A DNA stretch of 60,749 nucleotides, from NCBI RefSeq assembly GCF_011516655.1, contig NZ_WOSV01000010.1, positions 1 to 60,749 on the forward strand. Reading direction: 5' to 3'. Of this stretch, positions 46,722 to 57,262 are shown in pieces (the stretch's first letter is position 1; every line of letters begins with the position of its first letter). The notes below the pieces were generated by a model. The model had not been told where the DNA came from. It did no database searches and worked only from the letters and a program-made list of their open reading frames with translations. The position numbers were made by a program, and so were the translations under genes. The stretch comes from Acetobacter thailandicus (lineage in GTDB: Bacteria; Pseudomonadota; Alphaproteobacteria; Acetobacterales; Acetobacteraceae).

Positions 46722-47802
46722 TGTTCTCCTGAGTGCGCGTGCTGCGAATATTCGTTTTTTCCGCAGCTGTTTTCGTATCATAGGCTTCAACAATGCGGGC
46801 GACAAGCTTATGTCGCACAACATCTGCTGCTTCAAAACGGGTTATGCTGATGCCGGGGACATCTGATAATGTCTCAATCGCATCCCGCAGGCCGGAGGTA
46901 ACGCCGGAGGGCAGGTCGATCTGTGTCAGATCTCCCGTGACGACCATGCGTGAGCCTGGCCCCAGTCGCGTCAGAAACATCTTCATTTGCGCGATAGTGG
47001 TATTTTGTGCTTCGTCGAGGATAACGAAAGCATGAGAAAGTGTACGGCCACGCATAAACGCCAGCGGAGCGACTTCAATCTCACCTGTTGCCATACGGCG
47101 CATCACCTGGTCGCCCGGCAGCATGTCATGCAGCGCATCGTAGAGAGGGCGAAGGTAAGGGTCGATTTTATCTTTCATATCACCGGGCAAAAAACCCAGG
47201 CGCTCACCGGCTTCAACAGCCGGGCGTGAAAGAATGATGCGTTCAACAGAGCCGGCCTGCAGCATGGCGACAGCCTGAGCAACAGCCAGGTAGGTTTTGC
47301 CGGTCCCGGCAGGCCCGATTCCAAACACGAGTTCTTTACGTGCAAGAGCACGCATATAGCCAGCCTGCCCGGCTGAGCGGGGTTCTATCGCACCGCGGCG
47401 TATTTTTAATGTGGGGAGGCGTGTATCCTGCGTCTGGTCAGAGGCATTGCCGGCCCCATGCTCAGAGTTTGCCGGTCGTTTTGTATCAGAGTGGAGTGTT
47501 GTCATACGTACCGCTGCCTCCAGTGTGCTGATGTCTACCATGCCGCCCGAAGACAGCCTCAGGTATAACTGCTCGAGAGCTGCACGTGCTGTAGCAGCCT
47601 CTGGTGCAGCTCCTTTGACGGATATACGGTTGCCACGGCGGGCAATATTAACGTCCAGTGTTTCTTCAAGGTGCTGCAGGTGACGATCATGGTCTCCGAC
47701 CAGTCTGGCCAGGAGTGTATTATCTTCGAACTGCAGCGTAAGGGTCTTTTCTGCTTCGTTCTCTGAAGTCAGCTCAGATAAGGACTGGCGTGTTGTATTC
47801 AA
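46705..47802 (-). CDS. phoH: PhoH-family ATPase
   Basis: A 365-residue PhoH-like protein. The Walker A motif [20 protein letters not shown] and Walker [21 protein letters not shown] (cited in part) are intact, and [18 protein letters not shown] and [16 protein letters not shown] are family motifs. An N-terminal KH-like part (residues ~25-100) is typical of PhoL-type members beside ybeY. The stop of miaB overlaps its start by four bases. The family is linked to RNA handling in this operon context; its activity is not fully settled. Confidence 0.92.
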   Translation of the reverse strand: MNTTRQSLSELTSENEAEKTLTLQFEDNTLLARLVGDHDRHLQHLEETLDVNIARRGNRISVKGAAPEAATARAALEQLYLRLSSGGMVDISTLEAAVRMTTLHSDTKRPANSEHGAGNASDQTQDTRLPTLKIRRGAIEPRSAGQAGYMRALARKELVFGIGPAGTGKTYLAVAQAVAMLQAGSVERIILSRPAVEAGERLGFLPGDMKDKIDPYLRPLYDALHDMLPGDQVMRRMATGEIEVAPLAFMRGRTLSHAFVILDEAQNTTIAQMKMFLTRLGPGSRMVVTGDLTQIDLPSGVTSGLRDAIETLSDVPGISITRFEAADVVRHKLVARIVEAYDTKTAAEKTNIRSTRTQENNGTAR

Positions 47803-49190
47803 GCGTCAACGGTCTCCTTTACCATGATACCATTGAGTGAGTTGGTAAGGCGTTCGGTGATTGTAACAGAAACAGTCTGACCAATCAGCTCTTCTGTCCC
47901 TGTGATGTGCACAGGCTGTAACCATGGTGATCTGCCTGTGATCTGCCCGGGTTTACGGCCTTTGCCGGTCAGCAGAACAGAGATAGTCTGACCGATAAGG
48001 GACTCAGCAAAGTCATCCTGCTGCTGACGAAGCAGGGCCTGCAGAGCCTGGAGGCGGGTATCCTTCACGTGCTCAGGCACCTGGAGAGGGGCGCCGGCAG
48101 CCGGTGTGCCAGGGCGCTGCGAATATTTAAACGAATAAGCCAGTGCAAAGCCAACATCACGCACAAGCTGCATTGTCTGTTCAAAATCTTCATCAGTTTC
48201 GCCTGGATGGCCGACGATAAAGTCTGATGAGAGTGCCATATCAGGACGTACATCACGAAGCTTTTTAATGATCTCGCGATATTCGTCAGCGGTATGACCA
48301 CGGTTCATTGCAGTAAGAATACGGTCAGAGCCCGATTGTACCGGCAGATGCAGGAAAGGCATCAGCTCAGGCAGGTCACGGTGTGCATTAATCAGAGAAT
48401 CATCCATATCGCGAGGGTGCGATGTGGCATAGCGAATGCGCGTAAGACCGGGGATTTTTGCCAGTTCATACGCCAGGTCAGCCAGCCCCCAGGTTTTACC
48501 ATCGGGGCCTTCACCGTGGTAAGCGTTAACATTCTGACCCAGCAGACTGATTTCCTGCACGCCGCTTTCCACCATACGTCTGGCTTCTGCTATGACAGAG
48601 GTTACCGGCCGGCTGCTTTCAGCACCACGGGTATAAGGGACAACGCAGAAAGAGCAGAATTTGTCGCATCCTTCCTGAATGGTCAGAAAAGCTGTGAGGT
48701 TGCCAGCTGTCTGCGGGGCGGCAGAATCTGGCAGAAAATCAAATTTCTGTTCTGCAGGAAAGTCAGTTTCGATGACTGCACCACCGGCGCGCGCTGCGCG
48801 CGCCACCATTTCTGGCAGGCGGTGGTAAGTCTGCGGTCCCATAACGATATCGACGTAAGGTGCACGTGACAGGATCTCCTGTCCTTCAGCCTGAGCCACG
48901 CACCCTGCAACAGCAATAACGGTCTGCTTCCCTTCTGCTTCACGGGTATTTTTGATGTTTCGCAGGCGGCCAAGTTCAGAGAACACCTTTTCAACGGCTT
49001 TCTCACGAATATGACAGGTGTTGAGAATAATCATATCTGCGTGGTCAGGCGCATCAACAGGCTCATAGCCCAGCGGGCGCAGCACATCGCTCATACGTGC
49101 ACTGTCATAGACATTCATCTGGCACCCCCATGTAATAACATGCAGACCCCGACGGGTGCTGGTGCTGGTGGTGGTGGCAGATAAGGTCAT
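47799..49190 (-). CDS. miaB: tRNA-2-methylthio-N6-dimethylallyladenosine synthase
   Basis: A ~463-residue radical-SAM methylthiotransferase that adds the 2-methylthio group to i6A37 in tRNA. The N-terminal UPF0004 domain carries cysteines in [21 protein letters not shown] and [10 protein letters not shown] for one [4Fe-4S] cluster; the radical-SAM motif is [15 protein letters not shown]; a C-terminal TRAM domain ends the protein. I use the ATG at 49190; a GTG at 49202 is possible, and neither has a good ribosome-binding site. It heads miaB-phoH-ybeY-corC and follows plsC by 176 bases. Confidence 0.95.
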   Translation of the reverse strand: MTLSATTTSTSTRRGLHVITWGCQMNVYDSARMSDVLRPLGYEPVDAPDHADMIILNTCHIREKAVEKVFSELGRLRNIKNTREAEGKQTVIAVAGCVAQAEGQEILSRAPYVDIVMGPQTYHRLPEMVARAARAGGAVIETDFPAEQKFDFLPDSAAPQTAGNLTAFLTIQEGCDKFCSFCVVPYTRGAESSRPVTSVIAEARRMVESGVQEISLLGQNVNAYHGEGPDGKTWGLADLAYELAKIPGLTRIRYATSHPRDMDDSLINAHRDLPELMPFLHLPVQSGSDRILTAMNRGHTADEYREIIKKLRDVRPDMALSSDFIVGHPGETDEDFEQTMQLVRDVGFALAYSFKYSQRPGTPAAGAPLQVPEHVKDTRLQALQALLRQQQDDFAESLIGQTISVLLTGKGRKPGQITGRSPWLQPVHITGTEELIGQTVSVTITERLTNSLNGIMVKETVDA

Positions 49191-49366
49191 GATTCTAAAC
49201 ACTCGTATATGCTGCGGGTCTGTCCCGTGCAGCAGAAATAAAGGACAAGGCCAGGAAATGTGGAAGTTCGGGTCATTTTCTCATATGACGCGGCGTTTTT
49301 CCAGTTCTGTGTTCTGGCTGGCTGCAAAAAAGATAATGTGCCGGAGATTTTTTGTTATGATGTGTC

Positions 49367-50545
49367 TTAATGGCGGCGTGTCTTCTGGCGGCTTGCACTG
49401 AGACGCCGACTCATTTTGTCGAGCTTTCCTGCCAGCCCGCGCAGTGTGTCGCGGGGCAGAGACGTCGGGGCGTGCTTTGCCGGCTCGGGTGCTGCATCGG
49501 GGTTGTTTTGTCTCAGATATGCAGCCCCCTGTGCAACGGCCTTCCATGTGGCCTGGGCAAGGGCTTTGCGGCTCGGGTAAAGCTCAGGGTCCAGAGGTTC
49601 GTGGAAAATAACGCTGGCCCGTGCCTGTTTCCATTGCGTCAGCTGCCACAGGTGCGGGCCAAGCTCCATCTCTGCATACCATGCAAAGACGGGCCGTTTC
49701 AGGCGCTGTACGGGCAGGCCGTTGAGCTGATCATAGACAAGGGAAACAGGTTGTATGATAGGGGTCATACCCGGGGCAAATGTTGCGCCGGAGAGGGGCG
49801 GTGCGCCATTCGTTTTTGCGCTGCCACGCAGCTGAGGTGGTTTGGCAATTGCAAAAAAGGTGGACATGAAAGGCAGAACCCGTGAACCGTCTGAAGATGT
49901 TCCTTCAGGGAACAGCACCATATTGTTGCCTTCGTTCAGGGAGCTGAACATTTCGTCGCTTTCACGTCCGGTAGAACTGCGGTTGCGACTGACAAAAATT
50001 GTTTCGCCAATTCTGGCAATCAGCCCCATTCCGGGCCAGCCCAGAATATCACTCTTGGCAACGAAAACTGTGGGCAACACTTTGCCAAGCACCAGTACAT
50101 CAAGCCATGAAGAGTGGTTTGAGATGTAGATGACCGGTCGCTCGCCTCTTTTTCTGGCTCTCCTGCCTCCTGTTGTGCCGGCTCTGTGCCCTATGGTCCG
50201 GACGCGGATGCCGAGCAGACGGCAGAGCGTGCTGAAAATGACACGGCTCCACCTGATTTTAGCGGTGCCGGGAACCCGCAGCAGAAGCGCCCGGAAAGCA
50301 ACAGAACCCGGGATCCACACAGATATGGCGACCAGACGCCTGGCGCTGCGTACACGCTGCTGAAGCACGCACAAACGTTCCACCCATCGGGGGAGAGGGG
50401 AGAGAGACCCCGGGGGCGCAGCATCTGAATAATCGGAGCTGAGCGGGCGATGAGATGAGCGAGCGCGGCGTTTAGTCACAGATGATAACCTGTCCGACAA
50501 AAGAGGAACAGAACATGATATACAGGCGGCATGACATATTTCCAT
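49367..50545 (-). CDS. plsC: 1-acyl-sn-glycerol-3-phosphate acyltransferase
   Basis: A membrane-bound acyltransferase of phospholipid synthesis. The family motifs are YISNHSSWLDVLVLG (H-x4-D), ETIFVSRN, VLFPEGTSSDG (F-P-E-G-T) and PGMTPIIQPVSLVY. The region around residues 70-95 is hydrophobic and may anchor the protein. The first ~60 residues are poorly conserved in appearance, and the real start may be the GTG near 50479, which would remove 22 residues. The C-terminus is basic and probably disordered. It precedes miaB, a common alphaproteobacterial order. Confidence 0.85.
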   Translation of the reverse strand: MEICHAACISCSVPLLSDRLSSVTKRRARSSHRPLSSDYSDAAPPGSLSPLPRWVERLCVLQQRVRSARRLVAISVWIPGSVAFRALLLRVPGTAKIRWSRVIFSTLCRLLGIRVRTIGHRAGTTGGRRARKRGERPVIYISNHSSWLDVLVLGKVLPTVFVAKSDILGWPGMGLIARIGETIFVSRNRSSTGRESDEMFSSLNEGNNMVLFPEGTSSDGSRVLPFMSTFFAIAKPPQLRGSAKTNGAPPLSGATFAPGMTPIIQPVSLVYDQLNGLPVQRLKRPVFAWYAEMELGPHLWQLTQWKQARASVIFHEPLDPELYPSRKALAQATWKAVAQGAAYLRQNNPDAAPEPAKHAPTSLPRDTLRGLAGKLDKMSRRLSASRQKTRRH

Positions 50546-50753
50546 ACATAACGCGAACTTACACTTTTGGAAATCGTGTATGTACGCAGCAACGACGTGT
50601 TCCGATGTTCTGATGAAAGGATATTCAGGGCAGAAAGCGTGTTTCGCCCTGTTTTTGTCATGCTGACAGGGTATAAGTGTGAAACGATAAAAATATTATG
50701 AGTACAAACAGGTGAAAGAGGCGGAGCGTGACAGGGCGGTCGGGAAGCAATCA

Positions 50754-52700
50754 GTGAGTTGGAAACAATGTTGTGTTCAGAAGTTACAGCTCCTTGCGGC
50801 GAATCGTGTTCTGGCGGGCCTCTCGTTCATGCTGTTGTACCCGGGTAATGCAGCAAGAGCAGCTGACCCTCAGCCTTATACTGTCAGTCTGACCTCTACA
50901 GGTGATGCCGGGCTGGATGCAGCTCTTAATGCATCCTCCAACCTGGTCAGTCTCGAGAATACAAATCCGGTTGGCCCGTTTGCACTGGCCGGGCGTATTC
51001 GCGGTGACTATGAGCGGCTTCAGGTTGCCCTGGAAAGTTACGGTTATTACGGCGGCAAAATTATTATTACCCTTCACCGTGCCAAAGGGGCTGATGCTCC
51101 TGAGATTGATGGTGAGTCTTCCTCAGTTGCATCGTGGATTGATACGGTTCCGGTAAAAGAAAAAATCTCAGTTAATATTTCGGCACAGAGAGGGCCGCTT
51201 TTTCATTTGGGGCGTATCAGTGTCATTGAACCCCCTTCTGGTAAGGAGCTGCATCTTACCGCAGTGCAGGAGAAGGCTTTTGATCTGCACACAGGTATGC
51301 CTGCTGTCGCCAGTCAGGTGCTGGGGGCTCAGGGCCGCTTAACCCAGCTTCTGATGGAAGAGGGGCATGCGCTGGCGACGATAGCGGCACCAAAGGCATA
51401 TTTGCACCCTGAAAGCCATACTCTGGATATTGTTTATGATGTTGTGCCCGGTCCGGTTCTGAATATTGGTATGATCACCCTGAGCGGACTGAAACATACA
51501 AACCCCTCTTTCATACGTCGTCGTCTGACTATACATCCCGGCCAGCTTTATCAGCCCGGCAAGATCGATGCCGCGCGTCAGGACCTTGTTAATCTGGGTA
51601 TTTTCTCAAATGTTGCTGTCCGAGATGCCTCACAAAAAGCGGTAGCTGGCACAATGCCGCTTGATTTTCACTTTGCTGAAGCAAAACGTCATCAGATTGG
51701 TGCTGAAGCAGGTTACTCAACAGATCTGGGTATACGCGGCGGGGTGAACTGGACACATTATAACCTGTTCGGTAATGCAGAGAGACTTAAGATTGCCGCC
51801 CTTGTTGCGGGTATCGGTGCGTCAGCTCAGCAGGGGCTGGGCTATGATTTCTATGCGGATTTTCTTAAACCTGATTTTTTTGGTGACCGGCGTAATCTGA
51901 GTGTGCGTGTTGAAGGGCTGAAGCAGCTTTTCTGGTCTTATCGTCAGACCGCTCTGCTGGCACGCGTGGGCGTGGCGCAACAGCTTGGCAAGCACTGGAA
52001 TCTTAATTATGGCGTGGCTGGCATTCAGGAGAAAGTCGAGCAGTTTGGCGTAACGCGTAACTATACAATCGCGTCTCTGCCAATATCAGCTTCGTTTGAT
52101 AATACGGGTGTATCAAATCCGATTATACCGGCCACTCATGGTTTCAGGCTCAATATGGGGGCAACACCTTCTTTGTCTTTGGGGAGCAAAGGTGTAGGCA
52201 CCTCGTTGTTTACCATTTTTAATGCAACAGCTTCTACCTATTTTGATCTGGCTAATTTTGGTATCAGCCAGCCGGGGCGCAGTGTGTTTGCCTTCCGGGC
52301 CACGCTGGGTACTATTCAGGGAGCCGGTACTTATGACATTCCGCCAGATCAGCGGTTATATGCCGGTGGCAGTGCGACCGTGCGAGGGTATCGCTGGCAG
52401 GGTGTCGGACCTCAGTATGGCAGAACACGTTACGCTATAGGTGGTACGTCGCTTGATGCCGGTACGATCGAGTACAGGCAGCGTGTGCTTTCAAGCTTTG
52501 GTTTTGCAGGCTTTATCGACGCTGGTCAGGTTGGCAGCAACAGCGCACCCTTTGTTGGCACAGTACGGGTAGGTACCGGCGGAGGGCTTCGTTATTACAC
52601 GCCTATTGGCCCTGTGCGTCTTGATATTGGTGTGCCGCTTAACCGGCCCCCGCGCGGCAGCCGGTGGCAGCTTTATATCGGTCTGGGAGAAACATTCTGA
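50754..52700 (+). CDS. tamA: Outer-membrane assembly protein TamA
   Basis: A ~648-residue Omp85-family protein. A signal peptide (LLAANRVLAGLSFMLLYPGN, ending near ARAAD) is followed by three POTRA-like domains (about residues 60-330) and a 16-strand barrel with the conserved RGYRWQGVGPQYG lid motif and a terminal PVRLDIGVPL...ETF strand. With TamB it helps insert autotransporters and other outer-membrane proteins. I place the start at GTG 50754, where GGGAAG lies six bases upstream; an in-frame GTG at 50712 has no such site. It overlaps tamB by one base. Confidence 0.88.
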   Translation: MSWKQCCVQKLQLLAANRVLAGLSFMLLYPGNAARAADPQPYTVSLTSTGDAGLDAALNASSNLVSLENTNPVGPFALAGRIRGDYERLQVALESYGYYGGKIIITLHRAKGADAPEIDGESSSVASWIDTVPVKEKISVNISAQRGPLFHLGRISVIEPPSGKELHLTAVQEKAFDLHTGMPAVASQVLGAQGRLTQLLMEEGHALATIAAPKAYLHPESHTLDIVYDVVPGPVLNIGMITLSGLKHTNPSFIRRRLTIHPGQLYQPGKIDAARQDLVNLGIFSNVAVRDASQKAVAGTMPLDFHFAEAKRHQIGAEAGYSTDLGIRGGVNWTHYNLFGNAERLKIAALVAGIGASAQQGLGYDFYADFLKPDFFGDRRNLSVRVEGLKQLFWSYRQTALLARVGVAQQLGKHWNLNYGVAGIQEKVEQFGVTRNYTIASLPISASFDNTGVSNPIIPATHGFRLNMGATPSLSLGSKGVGTSLFTIFNATASTYFDLANFGISQPGRSVFAFRATLGTIQGAGTYDIPPDQRLYAGGSATVRGYRWQGVGPQYGRTRYAIGGTSLDAGTIEYRQRVLSSFGFAGFIDAGQVGSNSAPFVGTVRVGTGGGLRYYTPIGPVRLDIGVPLNRPPRGSRWQLYIGLGETF

Positions 52701-55700
52701 TGTCAGCGCAAGGTCATGAGGCGCGTTCAGTGCGCCGTTCGTTCCTGCGTCTCTCCGGGCGTATTGCTGCGTATGCGGGCGCAGGTATCCTGGCGCTTTT
52801 TATCTTTGTGCTGGCTGTTATTCTGATAGGGGCAAATACCGGCGCGGGGCGCCGCCTTATCATGCAGCAAACGGCTTCGCTGACAGGCGACACTGTTCTT
52901 CTCAGCGGGCTTGAGGGGCGGTTCCCTGATAACCTGCGCCTTGAAAAAATTGAGATCAAAGATGCTCAGGGTGTCTGGTTAAAGCTGACACATCTGCACC
53001 TTAACTGGTCTCCTCTGGCTCTGGTAAGTCGCACAGCAAAGGTTTACACAGCCACGGCCGATCAGCTCGATATCCCGCGACTGCCTGTTTCTGATGGCAG
53101 CACCTCAGAAAGCTCAGATACGCCATACAATCTTGGCATTAAAATAGACATACAGAGCCTGGCTCTGACGCGTATAAATGTGGGTGCGGCTCTTGCAGGG
53201 CAGGCTGCCAGTTTTGGCTTGCAGGGGCATGCCCGTTTATCCTCTCTCGATGCTGTGCTGAACGGATTATCGCTTAAACATCTGCCTTCTTCAGTAATTG
53301 ACCTGCATGTTAATCGGCTTGATCAGGTCGGGCAGGTTAACCTTATGACGACAACCGATGACGGCAAACTTGCGCTGCATCTGGATGCTCACGAGGATAA
53401 TGAAGGTTTTACGGCGAAGCTCCTTAAACTGCCGCAACTCACGCCGTTGTCCGTGGTAGCGGATATGAAGGGACGCACAACGGCTGAAGCGCTTACGCTT
53501 AATGTCGGGGCGGGGCCGGTTACGCTGAAAGGTGAGGGTACACTGGACCTTGTCACAAAGCGTTTTGTCTCCCTCCAGGCCGGGCTCGATGCCCCGCAGA
53601 TGACCCTGCGCCCTGATATTGGCTGGGGTGGTATTCATCTTGACGCGCAGCTTCAGGGCGACATGATGGCGCCTGATGGTCATGCTACTCTGGAAGTGGA
53701 CCGTCTGGCCGCCGCAGGAGCCGGGGCTGGCACGCTCAGGGTCGATTTTTCAGGGCAGACTGGTCATAAAGGTCAGGAAGATCTTTTGCATCTTTTACTG
53801 ACAGCTCAGGGTATTCGCCTGCCAGGGCCGGCACCTCTGCTTCTTGCATCTGCGCCTTTGCGTCTTGATGCCAGCCTGCACCCGGGTGAATCTGGTAAAC
53901 CGCTGGACTTTGATCTTTCTCACCCTCTGCTGCACCTGAACGGGCATGTTATGGTTGCGGCCCCGCAAAAAGGCACGCTGACACTTGCGCTGCCCGACCT
54001 GAAACCTCTGGCGCAGATTGCTAAAACTCCGCTGGAGGGGCATGCCGGGGTTGATGCAGGGTTTGCTCTGCCTGCAAGCCCGGAGGGTGACACACATATT
54101 AATGCCAAAGGCCAGCTTGCTGTTACAGGCGGGCAGGCGCAGGCAGTCGGGCTGATCGGGTCTGAAGGCACTTTTGCCCTGGATACGATTTTAAGGTCGT
54201 TCAAACAGGCCGTGTCTGAGAAAACGGAGGAGAAACCTCACGTTAAAGCCGATAAGCAGAAGGTTGCGACAACGCAGGTTAAAGAGGGCACACAGGTTGA
54301 TGTGCAACATTTTTCTCTTGACGGACAGGCCCTTCACCTGACGGCTCAGGGGCTGGTGAACCTGGGGCAGGACATGAAGGTAACGGCCAGCCTTGCTCTG
54401 ACTGACCTGAAAAAAATTCTGCCTTCACTGCGTGGTGCTCTTAAGCTGGACCTTAATACCGAAGGGCCGATGGATGATTTTGGGGCCGGTATTCATCTTG
54501 AGGGCACTCCAGGTACCGCTACAATGCCACCGGGGCCGGTTACACTTGATGCCCGGCTGGCACATTTACCTTCAGCTCCTGAGGGTACACTGACGGCACA
54601 GGGTTCGGTAGATAAAGCACCTCTCCTGCTCGATGCAGCATTTTCTCAGGCTGCTGACGGCGTGCGTGAGCTGCATCTTAACAAACTCTCCTGGAACAGC
54701 CTTCAGGGTAAAGGGGATCTGTCTCTGCCACAGGGCGCAGTCCTTCCACTGGGTGACCTGACATTAAAAATAGACCGCCTGGCAGATTTCAGAAATATGA
54801 CCGGCCAGCAGATTACGGGTACCATTGCAGCCGGTGTGCAGACCACGCAGGAGGGGGCAGCTCCGCGAGTAGCGCTGAAGGTCAATGGCCACGTTACCAT
54901 GCCGCAGGTTACGGTTGGTAATCTGTCTCTTGCCGGCTCAGTACTTGACCCTGTGCAGCACCCTGATGCTGATTTGACGTTAAAACTCTCAGGGCTGGCG
55001 GCCAGTGGTGTAACAGGGCAGGCTGCTGTGACAGCAAAAGGGCCTGAAAATGCCATGCTGATTACGGCCCTTGTGGGGCCGGCCAGCTGGTCCAAAAGCC
55101 CTCTCGCGCTTGATGTTTCGAGTGTGCTTAACCTGCCGGCAAAGCAGGTGCGTATTCAGAGATTATCAGCAACAGCAAAAGAGGAAACACTGAAGCTTCA
55201 GGCACCGGTGCAGGTTTCATTTGGTGATGAGGTCGGGGTAGACCGCCTGCGTGCGATACTTACAACACCGGGCGCAAGCCCTGCTACGATTGATGTTGCC
55301 GGGCGCGTAAAACCTAAAATTGCGATGACGGCAAATATTCAGCATCTGACACCGGCCCTCGCGCATCCCTTTATGCCTTCTTTGCATGCGCAGGGTGATA
55401 TAGCCCTTTCTGCTGTCGTGAACGGAATGCCCGGTAATCTGGCAGGGCGCGCTCAGCTGACAGGGCGTGACCTGCGCCTGCAGGGGAGCTCAGCCCTGGC
55501 GTCGCTTCCCGCTCTGGCAATTGATGCGAAAGCAGAAATGGCCGGCGATGGCGCGCATGTTACGCTTACAACCTCAGCGGGATCAAAATTTCAGCTTGGC
55601 CTTACAGGTACCGCACCGCTCTCATCGACTGGTCCGGTTGATATGAGGGCGAACGGAAGGCTTGATTTGTCTATCGCTAATGGTGTGCTAGGCGCACAGG

Positions 55701-56965
55701 GGCGTGAAGCCCGGGGCGTGATGCAGCTTGATATGCGTGTGGCCGGACGCTTACCATCACCTGTCGTGACAGGCGCAATTGATTTACAAAAGGCTGAATT
55801 TCAGGACTTCGCACAAGGTGTACGCCTGTCTGATATAAACGGCCGTATTGTCGGTGAGAAAGACCATATTGTTATTCAGAGCCTGACCGCTAAAGCTGGC
55901 AAAGGGACAATAGGCGTTGCAGGTTCGGCCGGGGTGCTCGCTCCGGGTATGCCGGTTGATGTGCGTATTACGGCAAAGAATGCCAGTCCGGTTGCGAGCG
56001 ACCTGCTTACGGCTGCGTTTAATGCTGATATTGCGATTAAAGGGCAGGCGACGACACGTATCGATGTTGACGGTAACGTTAACCTGCAAAAAGTAAATGT
56101 GAATATTCCCAGTTCACTGCCAACCTCCGTTGCACAGCTTGATGTTATTCGTCCAGGCCAGCAGGTAGCAGCACCGGCAGAGCATACGGAAGAAGCTCAT
56201 GCGGTTGTTATCGGTCTTGACCTCCAGGTTATATCACCGGGTATGTTTTATGTGCGAGGTCATGGTCTTGATGCAGAGATGGCAGGTAATCTGCTGATTA
56301 AAGGTACGGCGAGCAACCCGAATATTACCGGTGGTTTTGACCTTAAGCGTGGTAACTTTGATCTGGCTGGTATTTCCCTCAATTTTACGCGCGGTCGTGT
56401 TGCATTCAATGGCAGTGGGGTGAGTCATAAGCTTGACCCCACTCTTAATTTTGAAGCTGACAGGTCGGTGCAGGGGCGTGTGGCGATGCTGAAGGTTGAA
56501 GGCTATGCCAGTGAGCCAAGAATTAGCTTTTCATCGACCCCTGAACTGCCGCAGGATCAGGTGCTTGCCTTGTTACTTTTCGGGACAGATGGTCACGCTT
56601 TGTCCTCCGCGCAGATGATTGAGCTGGGTGCGGCGCTGGCGACGCTGAGTGGTGTGACCACTTTTGACCCTATGGGTATGCTGCGTAAAACGTTAGGTCT
56701 TGATCGCCTGGCTATTGGCGGCGGTTCGGGGGTTGGTAATGGTGGTACCACCGTTGAGGCCGGAAAATACGTGATGAAGGGTGTATATGTTGGTGCCAAG
56801 CAGTCAACTTCAGGCGCAGGTACTCAGGCTCAGGTGCAGGTTGACCTTACAAAACACCTTAAGCTTAATACGACAGTTGGTACCGGCGGGAACGTAACAG
56901 GCTTTACTACCCCGGAAAATGATCCGGGCAGTAGTGTTGGTCTGTTGTGGGAGTATCGTTATTAG
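52700..56965 (+). CDS. tamB: Translocation and assembly module protein TamB
   Basis: A 1421-residue AsmA/TamB-family protein. An N-terminal membrane anchor (GRIAAYAGAGILALFIFVLA) precedes a very long run of beta-rich repeats, which in homologues forms a periplasm-spanning groove. The C-terminal DUF490 domain has GNFDLAGISLNFTRGRVAFN, ELPQDQVLALLLFG and AGKYVMKGVYVGAKQ, and ends VGLLWEYRY. The ATG overlaps the tamA stop (TGATG), so the pair is translationally coupled. The family is implicated in outer-membrane protein insertion and in phospholipid transport between membranes. Confidence 0.92.
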   Translation: MSAQGHEARSVRRSFLRLSGRIAAYAGAGILALFIFVLAVILIGANTGAGRRLIMQQTASLTGDTVLLSGLEGRFPDNLRLEKIEIKDAQGVWLKLTHLHLNWSPLALVSRTAKVYTATADQLDIPRLPVSDGSTSESSDTPYNLGIKIDIQSLALTRINVGAALAGQAASFGLQGHARLSSLDAVLNGLSLKHLPSSVIDLHVNRLDQVGQVNLMTTTDDGKLALHLDAHEDNEGFTAKLLKLPQLTPLSVVADMKGRTTAEALTLNVGAGPVTLKGEGTLDLVTKRFVSLQAGLDAPQMTLRPDIGWGGIHLDAQLQGDMMAPDGHATLEVDRLAAAGAGAGTLRVDFSGQTGHKGQEDLLHLLLTAQGIRLPGPAPLLLASAPLRLDASLHPGESGKPLDFDLSHPLLHLNGHVMVAAPQKGTLTLALPDLKPLAQIAKTPLEGHAGVDAGFALPASPEGDTHINAKGQLAVTGGQAQAVGLIGSEGTFALDTILRSFKQAVSEKTEEKPHVKADKQKVATTQVKEGTQVDVQHFSLDGQALHLTAQGLVNLGQDMKVTASLALTDLKKILPSLRGALKLDLNTEGPMDDFGAGIHLEGTPGTATMPPGPVTLDARLAHLPSAPEGTLTAQGSVDKAPLLLDAAFSQAADGVRELHLNKLSWNSLQGKGDLSLPQGAVLPLGDLTLKIDRLADFRNMTGQQITGTIAAGVQTTQEGAAPRVALKVNGHVTMPQVTVGNLSLAGSVLDPVQHPDADLTLKLSGLAASGVTGQAAVTAKGPENAMLITALVGPASWSKSPLALDVSSVLNLPAKQVRIQRLSATAKEETLKLQAPVQVSFGDEVGVDRLRAILTTPGASPATIDVAGRVKPKIAMTANIQHLTPALAHPFMPSLHAQGDIALSAVVNGMPGNLAGRAQLTGRDLRLQGSSALASLPALAIDAKAEMAGDGAHVTLTTSAGSKFQLGLTGTAPLSSTGPVDMRANGRLDLSIANGVLGAQGREARGVMQLDMRVAGRLPSPVVTGAIDLQKAEFQDFAQGVRLSDINGRIVGEKDHIVIQSLTAKAGKGTIGVAGSAGVLAPGMPVDVRITAKNASPVASDLLTAAFNADIAIKGQATTRIDVDGNVNLQKVNVNIPSSLPTSVAQLDVIRPGQQVAAPAEHTEEAHAVVIGLDLQVISPGMFYVRGHGLDAEMAGNLLIKGTASNPNITGGFDLKRGNFDLAGISLNFTRGRVAFNGSGVSHKLDPTLNFEADRSVQGRVAMLKVEGYASEPRISFSSTPELPQDQVLALLLFGTDGHALSSAQMIELGAALATLSGVTTFDPMGMLRKTLGLDRLAIGGGSGVGNGGTTVEAGKYVMKGVYVGAKQSTSGAGTQAQVQVDLTKHLKLNTTVGTGGNVTGFTTPENDPGSSVGLLWEYRY

Positions 56966-57262
56966 TTATAACTTCGCTTCACTGATGTGTGGAGCGAAGT
57001 CAATATTGCCAGCTATCGGTCTGAATATATATAATTTACTTATTTATATATCTGAAAATAAGTATTCGCCACTTTTGTTTTATTGACATTTTGTAATAAT
57101 ATACTACGCTCATGTAAAGAATCCGGATTTAAAATAATCTGGTAAATAAAGGGAGCGAAAAAATTGGTTTATCCGGTTCGTCCTGAGAGTCGATGTTGCT
57201 GATTGATTAATATAAATATTCATTAATCTGAAATCTATTTAAAAGTACAGGGTTTTTAGATC
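56966..57262 (+). other. 297-base leader region before the encapsulin operon
   Basis: There is no gene here. It starts with a hairpin, ACTTCGCT...AGCGAAGT (56971-57000), that may end the tamB transcript although no T-run follows. From about 57020 the sequence is strongly AT-rich, unlike the neighbouring genes, and contains the candidate promoter at 57075-57102. The encapsulin ATG follows a poor Shine-Dalgarno (AGGG eleven bases upstream). Confidence 0.5.
57075..57102 (+). promoter_or_regulatory. Candidate promoter of the encapsulin operon
   Basis: TTGTTT (57075-57080) and TAATAT (57097-57102) are 16 bases apart in an AT-rich tract. TTGACA at 57083-57088 is a better -35 but no -10 stands at the correct distance. 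The assignment is tentative. Confidence 0.3.

Noticed and set aside
57083..57088. Perfect TTGACA as -35 of the encapsulin promoter
   Set aside because: No acceptable -10 is found 16-18 bases downstream; the nearby TATACT is only about 11 bases away.
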